A DNA stretch of 7,007 nucleotides from Deltaproteobacteria bacterium (GTDB lineage Bacteria; Desulfobacterota; SM23-61). The stretch is from contig JAOUFX010000144.1 of NCBI GenBank assembly GCA_029857975.1, positions 1 to 7,007 of the forward strand, read 5' to 3'. The notes under the pieces were generated by a model, which worked only from the letters and a program-made list of their open reading frames with translations, ran no database searches and was not told the origin of the DNA. The position numbers were made by a program, and so were the translations under genes. This document shows, piece after piece, positions 6,033 through 7,007 of this stretch (position 1 is the stretch's first letter; each line of letters begins with the position of its first letter).

Positions 6033-7007
6033 TCAGCTTTTCCGGTTCCTCCTTTCCGCATCTGGCGTTTGCTGTTTCCAGTATTTCGATCTGATCTCTC
6101 TTTTCAGTATTTTCCCCTGGGGATTTTTGGGCAGAGATTCCACGAACTCGACCGATTTGGGCGCCTTGTAATGGGCAATGTGTTCCTTGCAGAAGCTGAT
6201 GATGTCCTCCTCTGCGGCCTGAGCATTATCTTTAAGGACCACCAAGGCATGAACTCTCTCTACCCAATAGGGATCCGGGACACCGATGACGGTAGCTTCC
6301 TTGACAGCAGGATGCCGGTAAAGGACATCCTCGACCTCCTTGGGATAGACGTTTTCGCCTCCCGTAATGATCATGTCCTTCTTCCTGTCCGCGATGTAAA
6401 TGAATCCCTTCTCGTCGTAGTATCCCATATCCCCCGTATAAAGCCATCCGTCCCGAATCGTTTCCTTTGTCTCATCGGGTTTACGCCAGTATTCTGTCAT
6501 GTTTCTTCTGCTTTCTACAATGATCTCCCCAATCTTCCCCGCTTCAACGTCACGACCGGCCTCATCAACGATTCGCACATGGACCCCGATACACGGTTGC
6601 CCGCAGGATGCAAGCAAGGTCTGTTCCTCCGTGGATCCCTCTGAATAGCGATGGTTTGCTCTGCTGAGAACTGTCACGTCGGGGCCAGATTCGGTTTGTC
6701 CATAGCCCTGCATGAAAATGGAGCCAAACACCGATAGTCCGCGTTTCAGGACTTCTGTCGGCATGGGGGAGGCCGCATACCATATTCGCTTGAGGCAGTG
6801 AAGATCACATTGTTCGATATTGGGCAGATTCAGCAGGGATATAAGTTGTGTCGGGACAATATGGACGTCCGTAATCTGCTCCTCGGCAATCATCTGTAGT
6901 GCTTCCGCCGGATCGAAGGAAATCCGGGGCATGATGACATTACATCCACCCATCAGGAAAAAGGGCCATATGTGACTGTCTCCGCCAATATGGAACATCG
7001 GCAGAAC
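6033..7007 (-). CDS. AMP-forming acyl-CoA synthetase (acid-CoA ligase), C-terminal part
   Basis: The visible 324 residues are the C-terminal part of an ANL-superfamily ligase that activates a carboxylic acid with ATP and CoA through an acyl-adenylate. The frame is open to the window edge, where VLPMFHIGG matches the usual LPxFHxGG segment, so roughly the first 200 residues lie outside. In visible-fragment numbering: YGQTESG at 102-108 (adenine/acyl-AMP motif), YTGDMG at 190-195 (ribose-binding Asp), ADRKKDMIITGGENVYP at 206-222 (hinge and signature), and PKNPQGKILKREI at 293-305 with the catalytic Lys299. All key motifs are intact. It lies upstream of the Fe-S ORF and AOR remnant on the same strand and could supply the CoA ester used by the thiolase and fusion gene. 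The substrate (fatty, dicarboxylic or aromatic acid) cannot be told from the sequence. Confidence 0.94.
   Translation of the reverse strand, partial: VLPMFHIGGDSHIWPFFLMGGCNVIMPRISFDPAEALQMIAEEQITDVHIVPTQLISLLNLPNIEQCDLHCLKRIWYAASPMPTEVLKRGLSVFGSIFMQGYGQTESGPDVTVLSRANHRYSEGSTEEQTLLASCGQPCIGVHVRIVDEAGRDVEAGKIGEIIVESRRNMTEYWRKPDETKETIRDGWLYTGDMGYYDEKGFIYIADRKKDMIITGGENVYPKEVEDVLYRHPAVKEATVIGVPDPYWVERVHALVVLKDNAQAAEEDIISFCKEHIAHYKAPKSVEFVESLPKNPQGKILKREIRSKYWKQQTPDAERRNRKS

Noticed and set aside
6015..6644. A 209-codon plus-strand open frame
   Set aside because: It mirrors the acyl-CoA ligase coding sequence on the other strand and has no protein-like motifs of its own.
1..7007. CRISPR arrays, tRNA or rRNA genes, and tandem repeats
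   Set aside because: No regularly spaced repeats, cloverleaf-like sequences or rRNA-like stretches were seen on either strand.

Overview
The window reads as a chromosomal fragment of an anaerobic bacterium, most likely a sulfate-reducing or syntrophic member of the Desulfobacterota. This is inferred from gene content: an acyl-CoA ligase, a thiolase, a dehydrogenase-hydratase fusion and a family III CoA-transferase lie together, next to the remains of a tungsten-type aldehyde ferredoxin oxidoreductase (AOR) gene and an Fe-S motif typical of molybdopterin oxidoreductases. No rRNA or other taxonomic marker is present, so the assignment is tentative.

Every supported gene is on the minus strand, so transcription runs from high to low coordinates. 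In that order: the C-terminal part of an AMP-forming acyl-CoA ligase (6033-7007, open at the window edge); a short segment with a TATAAT box, a 30-codon ORF carrying a Cx2Cx3C motif, and the first 33 codons of an AOR-family gene (5740-6025); an IS982-family insertion sequence of about 903 bp with 16-bp perfect terminal inverted repeats (4837-5739); a 107-bp leader; a thiolase (3539-4729); a 3-hydroxyacyl-CoA dehydrogenase/enoyl-CoA hydratase fusion (1485-3509); a 238-bp gap with a strong stem-loop and a possible 33-codon ORF; and a CaiB/BaiF family CoA-transferase (47-1246). The last 46 bases (1-46) hold nothing I can identify.

The metabolic genes fit one scheme. A carboxylic acid is activated by the ligase or by CoA transfer, the enoyl-CoA is hydrated and oxidised by the fusion protein, and the 3-ketoacyl-CoA is cleaved by the thiolase. 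No acyl-CoA dehydrogenase is present in the window, and the true substrate cannot be read from sequence.

The most informative region is the junction around the IS. The AOR reading frame stops exactly at the IS end, no continuation of it lies on the other side, and no target-site duplication flanks the element. This suggests an IS-associated deletion or rearrangement that removed most of the AOR gene and put the IS directly upstream of the thiolase operon. I found no convincing evidence of a wholly new system. The small Cx2Cx3C ORF and the small ORF ahead of the CoA-transferase are the items least explained by known families.
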